From Alkaliphilus hydrothermalis (GTDB lineage Bacteria; Bacillota; Clostridia; Peptostreptococcales; Natronincolaceae): a stretch of DNA of 33,191 nucleotides. The stretch is taken from NCBI RefSeq assembly GCF_016908555.1, contig NZ_JAFBEE010000027.1, positions 1 to 33,191 on the forward strand, read 5' to 3'. Of this stretch, positions 24,248 to 32,826 are shown piece after piece. A model generated the notes under the pieces. It was not told the origin of the DNA. It made no database searches and saw nothing but the letters and a program-made list of their open reading frames with translations. Every line of letters begins with the position of its first letter. The first letter of the stretch is position 1. Both the position numbers and the translations under genes were made by a program.

Positions 24248-25366
24248 ATGACAGTAGGGAGAGTAGATTTTTTAAGGAAATTAATGAATAGTAACAATAG
24301 AGAGTTTCTCAATCAACTTATTGATAATGGATTTTTGAACGGTCCAAGAATTGTAGAACTAGATATTACCACTACATGTAATTATCAATGTAGTTTTTGT
24401 ATTGATGATAAAGTAATAAACAATAAAACTAGTTTTAAGCTTGAAAAAATTATCGAATTAATTGATGAAATGGCTTTGATCGGGGTTAAAGGAGTTGTAC
24501 TTATTGGAGGAGGAGAACCTTTGTTGTATCCCTATTTCCATGAAGTAGTTGAGAGATTATATAATCAAAATATTGTAATCGGACTAACCACGAATGGTAG
24601 CCCTATGGATAGCTATATAGATACAATAAAAAAATATGTTACCTGGGTGCGGATTTCAATGGATGCAGGGACTAGCCAAACCCATAAGATTTTAAAAAAA
24701 CCTCCAAAGGAGGATGACTTTAGCAATATTTTATCAAGCGTAAAGGTATTATCTGATGGCTATAAAGGTGCCATTGGTTATAGCTTTATTGTTAATGATG
24801 ATAATTATACAGAAATCGAAGAAGCTACTAGAATTGCAAAAGAAACTGGTTTTTCCTACATACAGTTTAAGCCACTAGTTGACCAGTCTCTAAAATCATT
24901 ATCTTTATTAAAACCAAAAATAATTGACATAGTTTTAAAGTCCATAGAGAAATCAAAACAGTTGGAGACGGAAGATTTTAGAGTTATTATAAATGATAAT
25001 TTAAAAATAGTCCTTTCAAACAAAAAAGAACTTAATGTAAAAAGTTATGATTATTGCTGGACACAAGAATTTAGAACTTTAATTACTCCTAGTGGATTAT
25101 ATATATGTCCTTATCATAGAGGAAATGAAAATAAAAGATTTGGAAATCTAGAGAATAATACATTGGAAGAAATCTGGGATAGTGAGGAAAGAAAATCATT
25201 ATTAGAGGTACATAATCCGATGAAACACTGTAATTTTTATTGTATTAGAAACGATATCAATGAATTCTTATTCTCAATTATGAACTTAAAAGAAAAAGGT
25301 ATCCATGTATTAAACCATATGAAAGAATACAACGCTGAAGATGTAAAAAATTGTATATTTATATAA
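24248..25366 (+). CDS. Radical SAM enzyme with SPASM/twitch-type C-terminus
   Basis: 372 residues from ATG 24248, preceded by AAGGAG; the GTG at 24203 lacks a ribosome-binding site. The radical SAM ligands are C44, C48 and C51 (TTTCNYQCSFCID), with VLIGGGEPLLYP next. A C-terminal Cys set (YDYCWTQEF, GLYICPYHRG, MKHCNFYCIR) matches a SPASM or twitch domain binding extra iron-sulfur clusters, the type that modifies ribosomal peptides (AlbA, MftC, PqqE). No B12 domain, so mechanistically distinct from the four earlier enzymes. Together with the PqqD-like protein it is a good candidate peptide maturase; action on a sugar or cyclitol is the alternative. Confidence 0.87.
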   Translation: MTVGRVDFLRKLMNSNNREFLNQLIDNGFLNGPRIVELDITTTCNYQCSFCIDDKVINNKTSFKLEKIIELIDEMALIGVKGVVLIGGGEPLLYPYFHEVVERLYNQNIVIGLTTNGSPMDSYIDTIKKYVTWVRISMDAGTSQTHKILKKPPKEDDFSNILSSVKVLSDGYKGAIGYSFIVNDDNYTEIEEATRIAKETGFSYIQFKPLVDQSLKSLSLLKPKIIDIVLKSIEKSKQLETEDFRVIINDNLKIVLSNKKELNVKSYDYCWTQEFRTLITPSGLYICPYHRGNENKRFGNLENNTLEEIWDSEERKSLLEVHNPMKHCNFYCIRNDINEFLFSIMNLKEKGIHVLNHMKEYNAEDVKNCIFI

Positions 25367-25403
25367 CGGTTAATTAGTAAGTAATAGATAGGGGGAGTAA
25401 GTT

Positions 25404-26045
25404 ATGTCTAGAAAAGGAGTTTTAATAGCCATTATTGGACTAGATGGTGCGGGTAAAACAACGCAAGCTGGTCTATTATGTAAATGGCTAGAAGATGCAG
25501 GGAATGCAGCATTTGATGTGCCTAGTATACCGTCTTTTGCAGATTGGATATTTGATACTATATCCTTGAGGAAAGGTTATAAAAAGGCCATGGATTTATT
25601 TCCTCCAACTATTGTAGATTTTGCTGTAGCTATAGATAAAGTAAGAAGCCTGTCAATCTATACAGAAAAAATGGCATCACAAGGAGCAATTATTATCAGC
25701 CAAAGGTATACCTATTGTAAAATTGCTACTGCTATGCAGTGTGGTGTAGAACATATAGATCTTTTAAAGGAAATATATAGTTGGGTTCCTAAACCTGATT
25801 TAACCTTTTTTATGGATTTACCAGTAGATATCGCACTAGATAGAGTAATGAAAAGAGGGGTTGATGAAGAGACCTATGAAGGTTTAGGCGGATTTAAGGC
25901 GTGTTACGAGGCTTTACCGGAATATAAAGAGTTTATACAAATTGATGCTAATAGATCGGTAGAAGAAATACAAATGGATTTACGTAAGCACGTACAAGAA
26001 TATCTAGATAAAATAAACTGGAAAGCCCCTACTCCAATTCGCTGA
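25404..26045 (+). CDS. Thymidylate-kinase-like P-loop kinase 1, 3' end fused to insertion sequence
   Basis: 213 residues, similar in size and fold to dTMP kinase. Walker A is IIGLDGAGKTTQ (about 10-21), IISQRYTYCKIAT takes the place of the DRY-type nucleoside site, and VMKRGVDEETYE is the lid. Divergence from housekeeping Tmk, and two more homologues downstream, imply a specialised substrate such as a nucleotide, sugar or peptide hydroxyl. The TGA stop (26043-26045) is the first three bases of the insertion-sequence remnant's terminal repeat, so the original C-terminus may be altered. GGGGGAG lies ahead of ATG. Confidence 0.8.
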   Translation: MSRKGVLIAIIGLDGAGKTTQAGLLCKWLEDAGNAAFDVPSIPSFADWIFDTISLRKGYKKAMDLFPPTIVDFAVAIDKVRSLSIYTEKMASQGAIIISQRYTYCKIATAMQCGVEHIDLLKEIYSWVPKPDLTFFMDLPVDIALDRVMKRGVDEETYEGLGGFKACYEALPEYKEFIQIDANRSVEEIQMDLRKHVQEYLDKINWKAPTPIR

Positions 26046-26580
26046 GCAAATTCCATAATTTTTAAACGTTGATTTTTCAATATTTTTTTATAAACAAAAA
26101 GGGGTTTCACCCCAATTTGTCGAATAGATTAAGTGCGAACCAAATCACCCGAAAGGAGCGAAATCACTTAATGTAAATTCGACAAATGACTTTAATTTCC
26201 TTTGAACAAATCATGGAATTTCAACAAGAAACTAAATTAGAAATGATATTGTCTCAAATCGACGTATCTAAACTAGCTAACTCTCCATCATCATTAATCT
26301 TATTTTTAGGCTTTGCAGATTCATAAGAATCTAATTTAGTAGAGTCATCTTTATCTAACCCTTTGGGAGGTGCAACACTTCCCCTTGGATTGTAGGCAAT
26401 GATAGAAGTAGCATCCAAACCATTTTATGTTATTACCATTAGTATCTCGTTTCATTCCCCAATTAGTGATAGCATTTTTATAAAACTCAATTTCTTTTTT
26501 TAAAAAATGCAATTCTAGTGGGCCTATCTCATTATGTTCTGATTTTTTAGTTTGAGAAATTTAATTATGCAATTTCCTCA
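26043..26580 (+). mobile_element. Scrambled, internally deleted and inverted insertion-sequence remnant
   Basis: Both ends match the larger copy at 27988-29457: the left end begins TGAGCAAATTCCATAATT and the right end finishes AATTATGCAATTTCCTCA, an imperfect inverted repeat. The transposase start is dead (ATG TAA at about 26171), and the early coding region then jumps at about 26286 into sequence matching the reverse complement of the copy's coding region. Segments matching reverse strands of about 28530-28590, 28890-28930 and 28600-28640 follow one another. The remnant thus contains inverted and shuffled pieces of its own transposase and cannot encode anything. Confidence 0.8.
26096..26113 (-). 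terminator. Minus-strand intrinsic terminator in the insertion-sequence end
   Basis: On the minus strand GGGGTGAAACCCC is followed by TTTTT, a compact rho-independent terminator pointing out of the element. The same hairpin is conserved in the second copy (28041-28058). On the plus strand it lacks a U-tract and so would not stop the cluster's mRNA. Confidence 0.45.
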
Positions 26581-26625
26581 GCTATCAAAGTAATAAATAA
26601 AATAAATAGGTAAAGGAATATTATT

Positions 26626-27279
26626 ATGAAATTGGATGAAGATTGCAAAAAAAATAGTCTAAAAAAATTAAATACTATTTTAGAAAATGGTTTTGATTTT
26701 TCAGGTACAGTAATTTCTTTTGTAGGTGAGGAAAATTGTAGAAGAGATAAACTAGTAAAATGGTTAGAAGAATTATTAGTAGAATTAAGTGTCCCAGTAG
26801 TTTCAGTAGAATATCAACTAGATCCAAACTGGATACTTTATCAATACTATAAAGAGCTTCCATATAAAATTACAAAAGCGGATGAAGAACAATTTTATTT
26901 ACTAAGAGAATTTACACTAGCATGTGACTTGATAAGTTTTTATGACCATTTTGTTAAAACAAAATCAGAAGAGGGTTACTGTATAATTTGGAAAAATAGT
27001 CCAGTATACAATCAGATACTAGCATTGAAATTCCAAATAGATATGGAATGGATCATTAATTCATACAATATAATACCAAATAGTGATATTTCTTTTATTA
27101 TAAGCAATTCTACGGGAAACTCTGATTGTTCAGATATAATGAGCCATTATGAACAATTAGGAAAAATAAGTACATGTAAGGCAATTCAGAATGTACATTA
27201 TTTAAATCAAAGTTCAAATGAATCTTTATTTTTAGATATAATAGATTTACTATCTAAAATCAGAAAGCCTAATAAATGA
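26626..27279 (+). CDS. Thymidylate-kinase-like protein 2, lacking a P-loop
   Basis: 217 residues, weakly similar to its neighbour kinases in length, in the segment VISFVGEENCRRDKLVKWLEE, which aligns with their Walker A region, and in the block REFTLACDLISFYDHF, matching REFAISCDVLDTYKNI of kinase 3. G-x4-G-K-S/T is replaced by GEENCRRDK, so ATP binding in the normal way is not expected. It may be an inactive partner that dimerises with kinase 3, 30 bases downstream. Its ribosome-binding site (AAAGGA) lies just inside the flank of the insertion-sequence remnant. Low similarity makes the family call provisional. Confidence 0.65.
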   Translation: MKLDEDCKKNSLKKLNTILENGFDFSGTVISFVGEENCRRDKLVKWLEELLVELSVPVVSVEYQLDPNWILYQYYKELPYKITKADEEQFYLLREFTLACDLISFYDHFVKTKSEEGYCIIWKNSPVYNQILALKFQIDMEWIINSYNIIPNSDISFIISNSTGNSDCSDIMSHYEQLGKISTCKAIQNVHYLNQSSNESLFLDIIDLLSKIRKPNK

Positions 27280-27309
27280 AAAATAAATATATTGGGAGAA
27301 AGGGTTCTT

Positions 27310-27990
27310 ATGAATGATATTAAAAGTTTAATTAAATTATACAAAGAAAAATATAAAAAAAATTTATTAATAGGATATTCGGGAATTGATGGATCTGGGA
27401 AATCAACACAAATTGATATGTTAAATGAATGGTTTCATAATAATGAAATTGAATCTCATATTGAGAAAACTGTATTAACTAAAACAAAATCATGTTTTCG
27501 GCTATCGGAAAAGTTATTCAATGACCCCAATGCGTATGACCCTGGTATTCCTGCTAATTTAAGGGAGTTTGCAATTTCTTGTGATGTACTTGATACATAT
27601 AAAAACATTGTTAAACCTAAACTGGATGACGGATATGTTGTATTGTTGGATCGCAACATCTTATGCTATAAAGTATATGCTAAATGCTTTAATGGACTAA
27701 CTAAATGGGCAGAGTACAATTATAGTTTGATAGATGAGCCCGATATTATTATTTATGTAGACATATCGATAGAAACTTCAAATAAAAGATTAAGACAACG
27801 GGTTGAAGTACCTATAAAGACAGATGAAAATCCACTATTTTTATCCAAAGTAAAAGATTTATATCTCAAAGAGATTGAACTAAAGAATTCTGATAAATAT
27901 ATAATTGTAGATGGAGAGAAATCCTCCATAAAGGTTCACGAAGATATTAAGGGAAAAATTATAAATTTTTTAATGAATATAGTTAGTTGA
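27310..27990 (+). CDS. Thymidylate-kinase-like P-loop kinase 3, 3' end fused to insertion sequence
   Basis: 226 residues from ATG 27310 (AGAAAGGG five bases upstream; the TTG at 27292 has none). Walker A GIDGSGKST (25-33) is intact; VLLDRNILCYKVYAK is the DR-x motif region, and YVDISIETSNKRLRQR with following Arg is the lid. Like kinase 1 it ends exactly where an insertion sequence begins: TGA 27988-27990 is the start of the terminal repeat TGAGCAAAT. Its true C-terminus may therefore be shortened by a few residues. Its relation to the P-loop-less protein upstream suggests a two-subunit enzyme. Confidence 0.8.
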   Translation: MNDIKSLIKLYKEKYKKNLLIGYSGIDGSGKSTQIDMLNEWFHNNEIESHIEKTVLTKTKSCFRLSEKLFNDPNAYDPGIPANLREFAISCDVLDTYKNIVKPKLDDGYVVLLDRNILCYKVYAKCFNGLTKWAEYNYSLIDEPDIIIYVDISIETSNKRLRQRVEVPIKTDENPLFLSKVKDLYLKEIELKNSDKYIIVDGEKSSIKVHEDIKGKIINFLMNIVS

Positions 27991-28040
27991 GCAAATTTCA
28001 TAATTTTTAAGCATTGATTTTTCAATATTTTTTTATAAAC

Positions 28041-28058
28041 AAAAAGGGGTTTCACCCC
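28041..28058 (-). terminator. Minus-strand intrinsic terminator in the insertion-sequence end (second copy)
   Basis: Same GGGGTGAAACCCC plus TTTTT hairpin on the minus strand as at 26096-26113, conserved between the two copies although the coding regions have decayed. Confidence 0.45.
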
Positions 28059-28115
28059 AATTTGTCGAATAGATTAAGTGTCCACAAAATCACACGAAAG
28101 GAGCGAAACCACTTA

Positions 28116-29331
28116 ATGTATATTCGACAAATGACCTTAATTTCCTTTGAACAAATCATGGAATCTCAGCAAGAAACCAAATTAGAAATGATACTATCTC
28201 AAATCGACGTAGCAAAGTTAACTAGTTCTTTAAAGAAGTGTACTTATTCTAAGGGTCCTAAAGACTACGAGCCTTCATTTTTAATCTATGCTTTAATTGC
28301 TATACAAGTGGAAAAAATCCAAACCATAAAAGATTTAGTTCTAAACCTTAAGCAAAACCCAGTCTTAAGATATTGTTGTTGTTTTGATGTTCTTTCCCAA
28401 GTTCCATTTGAATCTACTTTTAGTAGATTTTAGAAAGGTTAACTCAAAATAAAGAACTAGAATCTTTATTCTATGACCTAGTTTTAAGAGCAAAAGAACT
28501 TAACTTCATTGATAGAGATCATATTTCTATTGATTCTACAAAGTTAGATTCTTATGAAGCTTCAAAGCCAAAAAGCAAAATCAATGATGATGGTACTAAC
28601 CATAACTGGAGCATGAAACGAGATACCAACGGAAATACATAAGATAGTTTGGTTGGAAACTTCATATCTTAGGGGATTCTAAAAGTGAATTGCCTTTAGA
28701 TATCCTAGTAACCCTTGCTAGTTTTCATGACAGCTCTGTTTCCATAAAGATAATAGAGAACTTTTTAGAAAAGTATCATTCCGTATTTAATCCTAGTTAT
28801 TATGCTTTGGACTCTGGTTATGATGTTAAAGATATTTATTAATCTATTATTACCGACTTCAATGCCGCTCCTATCTCCACCTACAACCCAAGGGGAAGTG
28901 TTGCTCCTCCCGAGGGGTTAGATAAAGATTTAGACCCTGTTTGTTCAGCTGGTTACAAACTAGTCTATTGGGGTAAAGCTGGAAACTATTTAAAATTTAG
29001 GTGTCCTCATGCAGTAGGAAGATGTGATTGTCCCCATGGAATGAGTTGGTGTTCATCATCTAACTATGGTTACATTCTTAAAATTAATTATAAAACGAAT
29101 CCTCGACGATTAGGTTATCCGTTAAGATCTTCAAGTGAATGGAAAAAGCTCTATGATAAAAGAACTTCTGTCGAGAGATGTAATAGTAGACTAAAAAAGT
29201 ATCTTAATTTAGATAAGAATAGATTTAAAGGTATTCAAAAAGTTAAGATTCATGCATTATTTAACTGTATAGCTTTAATTGCAGGAACTACAGCAGTAAA
29301 TTCTACAAAATCTTTAAAGAATACAGCTTAA
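28116..29331 (+). pseudogene. IS1182-like DDE transposase, frameshifted and with nonsense codons
   Basis: The frame starts at ATG 28116 (GAAAGGAG upstream) as MYIRQMTLISFEQIM and runs to a TAG near 28431 just after FESTFSRF, where loss of one T shifts the frame. It resumes as RLTQNKELESLFYDL and IDRDHISIDSTKLDSYEASK, meets a TAA after RDTNGNT (about 28638), shifts again, continues as GWKLHILGDSKSELP, meets a TAA after DVKDIY (about 28840), and from there is open to 29331, including YPLRSSSEWKKLYDKRTSVER and IHALFNCIALIAGTT. The order and wording are those of IS1182-type (DUF772 plus DDE) transposases. Non-functional. Confidence 0.8.
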
Positions 29332-29522
29332 TAAAACATAGGAGGTCTTTGCATTTTATAAAACTGAATTTCTTTTTTAAAAAATTCACATCAAGTGGGC
29401 TATCCCATTATGTTTTGATTTTTTTAGTTTAAGAAATTTAATTATGCAGTTTCCTCAGTTAATCTTTGATGTATATTAATGAAACATTTAAGGAAATATT
29501 ATTATAGACGGAGGGCTCAAAT

Positions 29523-30821
29523 ATGCAAGAATTAATACCTTGTCAATCAAGATATCTAGTTTCCCCTACTCCAGTTGCATTAATTACTACCCGTGATGGC
29601 GATAAGACGAATGTAGCTACAGTAGGAAATTATATGATTTTATCAAAAGATCCTGTATTAATTGGAGTTCCAATAGCACCTAAAAGACATACATTTTCTT
29701 TAATACAAAAAAATAAAGAATTTGTTATAAATATACCTCATCAAGGAATGGAGGAAGTTGTAAAGTATTGTGGTTCAGTATCTGGGAAAGAAATAAATAA
29801 AGTTGATGAATTAGGATTAGAACTAGAGGCTAGCAAATCTATTACTACCAATGGACTCAAGGATTGTATAGGTCGATTGGAGTGTGAATTGTATCACGAA
29901 GTTACTCTGGGGAGCCATACTTTATTTGTAGGGGAAGTTAAATCTGCTTGGGCATGTGAAGAAAGTTTTGCTGAAACTTGGAAGTTTGCTGAGAAATCGC
30001 CATTATTATTCGACTTCAAGAATTACCTAAGTATTAATGAAGTTTCAAGTAATAGGAAGAAGTTGTATGAGGATATGGTGTGGACAGATATCAAAGAGAT
30101 GTTAGAAGAAAATAAAGACTTAACTGCAATTATCCCCATTGGATCTATTGAACAACATGGTTATGGATTACCACTTAAAACTGATAGTTATCTAGTCACT
30201 GAAGTTGCTAGAAGAGCAGCAATAAAAACCAATGATTTGGTTCTACCTACTGTATATTATGGATATAATGAAAAAGAGCTTAAATTTCCAGGTACAGTCT
30301 CTGTTAAAGCAAAGACACTTATTAATTATTTAGAAGATATTTGTTTAAGCTTAATTAAGGTAGGTTTTAAGAAAATTGTTTTAATTAATGGTCATGGTTG
30401 GAATGGCCCAATCGTAAAGTTAGTGGGACATCTAGTAAATGAAAATGAAGGAGTTACCTGTGCCACATTAGATTACTGGAATTTATGTTCTAGCATGATT
30501 AAAGAAGTAAGACAGGCTACCGACTTTGGTGGAATGGCCCACGCATGCGAATTTGAAACTTCACTGATGTTGGCTTTAGATGATACTTGTGTAACGAAAG
30601 AGCGATTAAGTAAAGAAATCAGTTATAAGAACATAGATGATTTAGTTTGGCATGATTTATTTATTAAATCTCCCATACATATAGCACAGAAATTTGAGGA
30701 GTTGTCTGAAAGTGGCGTTATTGGTGACCCTACTGTTGCCACAAAAGAAAAAGGAGAAATTATACTTAGCGAGTTAGTGGCGAAGTTTGAAACTTTTTTA
30801 GGTAAATTTAAAGAGTTTTAG
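29523..30821 (+). CDS. Flavin reductase-like domain fused to creatininase-family amidohydrolase
   Basis: 432 residues in two domains. Residues 1-165 are an FMN-binding split-barrel flavin reductase-like domain (RYLVSPTPVALITT, NVATVGNYMILSKDPVLIGV, FVINIP). Residues about 190-432 are a creatininase-family amidohydrolase: GSIEQHG (E210, H212), the K-T-D site D221, NGHGWN (H291) and ACEFETS (E343, E345), so the metal ligands are complete. The creatininase MftE trims the mycofactocin precursor, so a peptidase or amidase role here fits a RiPP cluster. Fusion of these domains is unusual. GACGGAGGG precedes ATG. Last gene of the cluster, following the insertion sequence. Confidence 0.85.
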   Translation: MQELIPCQSRYLVSPTPVALITTRDGDKTNVATVGNYMILSKDPVLIGVPIAPKRHTFSLIQKNKEFVINIPHQGMEEVVKYCGSVSGKEINKVDELGLELEASKSITTNGLKDCIGRLECELYHEVTLGSHTLFVGEVKSAWACEESFAETWKFAEKSPLLFDFKNYLSINEVSSNRKKLYEDMVWTDIKEMLEENKDLTAIIPIGSIEQHGYGLPLKTDSYLVTEVARRAAIKTNDLVLPTVYYGYNEKELKFPGTVSVKAKTLINYLEDICLSLIKVGFKKIVLINGHGWNGPIVKLVGHLVNENEGVTCATLDYWNLCSSMIKEVRQATDFGGMAHACEFETSLMLALDDTCVTKERLSKEISYKNIDDLVWHDLFIKSPIHIAQKFEELSESGVIGDPTVATKEKGEIILSELVAKFETFLGKFKEF

Positions 30822-30842
30822 TTAAGTTTTGAATTTTATGTA

Positions 30843-30871
30843 TTGAAAGACCATTTATAATACAGTATAAT
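30843..30871 (+). promoter_or_regulatory. Sigma-A promoter of glmS
   Basis: TTGAAA (30843-30848), a 17-bp spacer and a perfect TATAAT (30866-30871). Start of transcription near 30878 leaves about 33 bases of leader, so glmS is transcribed on its own and there is no room in this transcript for a glmS ribozyme. Confidence 0.7.
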
Positions 30872-30910
30872 GACAATGAAACAAATAATATTATGATGGA
30901 GGGCAAAAAA

Positions 30911-32728
30911 ATGTGCGGAATAGTAGGTTATATAGGTCAAAAGCAAGCAATTAATATACTAACTCGGGGACTGAAACACTTAGAATATCGTGGCTATGAT
31001 TCTGTTGGAGTAGCAGTTTTGGATAATGGTAAAGTTACCTCTTATAAAACAAAAGGCAAAGTAGATATGCTGATTGATCAAGTTAATAAAGAAAATATCT
31101 ATGGTACAATCGGGATCGGTCATACCAGGTGGGCTACCCATGGAGTTCCTTCAGATAAAAATGCTCATCCACATTCCGACAACGCTGAAAGATTTTTTGT
31201 AGTTCACAACGGTATTATTGAAAACTATGTTGAATTAAAAAATATGCTAAAAGAAAAAGGTCATGTATTTACTTCAGAAACCGACACTGAAGTTGTTCCT
31301 CATTTAATTGATGATTTTTTTGATAAGGATTTAGAAACAACTATTTTAAATATAATAAAGAAAATTAAGGGTTCTTATGCTATGGCAATAGTTGATAAGA
31401 CGAATCCTGACAAAATTATTGTTGTAAGAAAAGACAGTCCATTAATCATTGGACTTGGAAAAGAAGAGAACTATGTTGCTTCTGATATCCCAGCATTGCT
31501 TGAATACACTAAAAATATGTACATTTTAGAAGATGGAGAAATTGCAGTTATTACTCAATCAGATGTAAAAGTATTAGATATAAACGGAAAAGCTATCGAT
31601 AAAGAAGTATTTACTGCTAATTGGGATGCAGAACAGATCGGAAAAAATGGTTATGAGGATTATATGATTAAAGAAATTTTTGAGCAACCTCAGGCTATTA
31701 GGCAAACACTTGGAAGTTACTTAAAGGGAGATGAAGTTAGCCTTCCTTTCATAATTTCAAAAGAAGAATTAGATAAAATTGACAGTATTACTATTATAGC
31801 TTGTGGAACTGCCTCCTATGCGGGAAGAGTAGGAGAATATCTACTAGAAAAATTAACAAGAATTCCTGTTAAAGTCGAAGTAGGTTCTGAATACAGATAT
31901 AAGGATCCTATTATTGATGATAAGAAATTAATTATTATTCTAAGTCAATCTGGTGAGACCGCTGATACTATTGCTGGAATGAGAGAAGCAATCAAACGAG
32001 GTGCTAAAGTAATAGGGGTAACGAATGTTAAAGGTAGTACGGTAAGCAGAGAATTAGAATATGTAATTCATACCTTAGCAGGACCAGAGGTTTCAGTTGC
32101 ATCAACAAAAGCTTTTACAACACAACTTTTAAGCCTATATTTAATTGGACTCTACATAGGAAAAGAAAGAGATCAAATTGATGCTGAAAAATATAAGCAG
32201 TCTATTGACACCTTGAGGATTTTACCTGAAAAAATTTCTGGCATTTTAAATAACAAAAAAGCAGTAGAAGAAGTTGCTTCAAAACTTAGTAAATATGAAA
32301 ATATGTTCTATATTGGAAGAAACTCAGATTTCCCTATCTGTCTAGAAGGTTCTCATAAATTAAAGGAAATTTCTTATATTCATGCAGAAGCCTATGAAGC
32401 AGGGGAATTAAAGCATGGAGCTTTGGCATTAGTTACAGAAGATGTACCAGTAATTTGTCTTTCAACTATTGAACATGTTTTTGATAAGATGGTAAGTAAT
32501 ATTACAGAAGTACAAGCGAGGAAAGCTATCATTATCAACATAAGACATGAAAATATTCCAAGCATAGATAATGTTGATAGTGAAATTATAATACCAGCTA
32601 TAGACGATTTATTTACACCTATATTAGCGATTATCCCACTACAGTTATTAGCTTACTATACAGCTAAATTTAGAGGGTGCGATATAGACCAACCAAGGAA
32701 TTTAGCAAAGAGCGTTACAGTTGAATAA
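30911..32728 (+). CDS. glmS: Glutamine-fructose-6-phosphate aminotransferase
   Basis: Makes glucosamine-6-phosphate from fructose-6-phosphate and glutamine, the first step to UDP-GlcNAc. 605 residues from ATG 30911, which must be the start because the N-terminal nucleophile Cys has to follow Met directly (MCGIVGYIG); GGAGGG lies upstream. The glutaminase domain (1-about 220: HTRWATHG, HSDNAERFFVVHNGIIENY) is followed by two SIS isomerase domains (IIACGTASYAG, LSQSGETADT, VASTKAFTTQ) and the conserved C-terminus QPRNLAKSVTVE, the Tn7 target-recognition region. Probably the resident chromosomal gene, though it could also enlarge the amino-sugar pool for the cluster. Confidence 0.95.
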   Translation: MCGIVGYIGQKQAINILTRGLKHLEYRGYDSVGVAVLDNGKVTSYKTKGKVDMLIDQVNKENIYGTIGIGHTRWATHGVPSDKNAHPHSDNAERFFVVHNGIIENYVELKNMLKEKGHVFTSETDTEVVPHLIDDFFDKDLETTILNIIKKIKGSYAMAIVDKTNPDKIIVVRKDSPLIIGLGKEENYVASDIPALLEYTKNMYILEDGEIAVITQSDVKVLDINGKAIDKEVFTANWDAEQIGKNGYEDYMIKEIFEQPQAIRQTLGSYLKGDEVSLPFIISKEELDKIDSITIIACGTASYAGRVGEYLLEKLTRIPVKVEVGSEYRYKDPIIDDKKLIIILSQSGETADTIAGMREAIKRGAKVIGVTNVKGSTVSRELEYVIHTLAGPEVSVASTKAFTTQLLSLYLIGLYIGKERDQIDAEKYKQSIDTLRILPEKISGILNNKKAVEEVASKLSKYENMFYIGRNSDFPICLEGSHKLKEISYIHAEAYEAGELKHGALALVTEDVPVICLSTIEHVFDKMVSNITEVQARKAIIINIRHENIPSIDNVDSEIIIPAIDDLFTPILAIIPLQLLAYYTAKFRGCDIDQPRNLAKSVTVE

Positions 32729-32735
32729 TTTTTAC

Positions 32736-32754
32736 TTCTATGTCAATAGTTGAT
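32736..32754 (+). repeat. Tn7-like end repeat directly after glmS
   Basis: TTCTATGTCAATAGTTGAT begins seven bases after the glmS stop. TTCTATGTCAATAGT recurs at 33083-33097 and CAATAGTTGAT at 33134-33144. Tn7 elements start with TGT and carry repeated transposase sites; TGT here is at 32741, about 13 bases past the glmS stop, near the usual attTn7 insertion distance. Confidence 0.6.
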
Positions 32755-32826
32755 GTAGATGTGTAAAGAAGACGTTCAATATGAAAAATGTCGTATAGTA
32801 AATAAAAAACTCGTATAATTTTAGCA

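Larger units (their letters stand above)
27988..29457 (+). mobile_element. Insertion sequence with a decayed DDE transposase gene
   Basis: About 1,470 bp, with the left end beginning TGAGCAAATTTCATAATT and the right end finishing AATTATGCAGTTTCCTCA as imperfect inverted repeats. Flanks GTTAGT and GTTAAT (5 of 6 bases equal) may be a mutated 6-bp target duplication. Same orientation as the remnant at 26043-26580, with which it brackets kinases 2 and 3 like a composite transposon. The transposase is broken, so neither copy can move itself. Confidence 0.8.

Noticed and set aside
30822..30910. glmS ribozyme upstream of glmS
   Set aside because: Only about 33 bases lie between the predicted transcription start and the ATG, and no ribozyme core sequence is visible.
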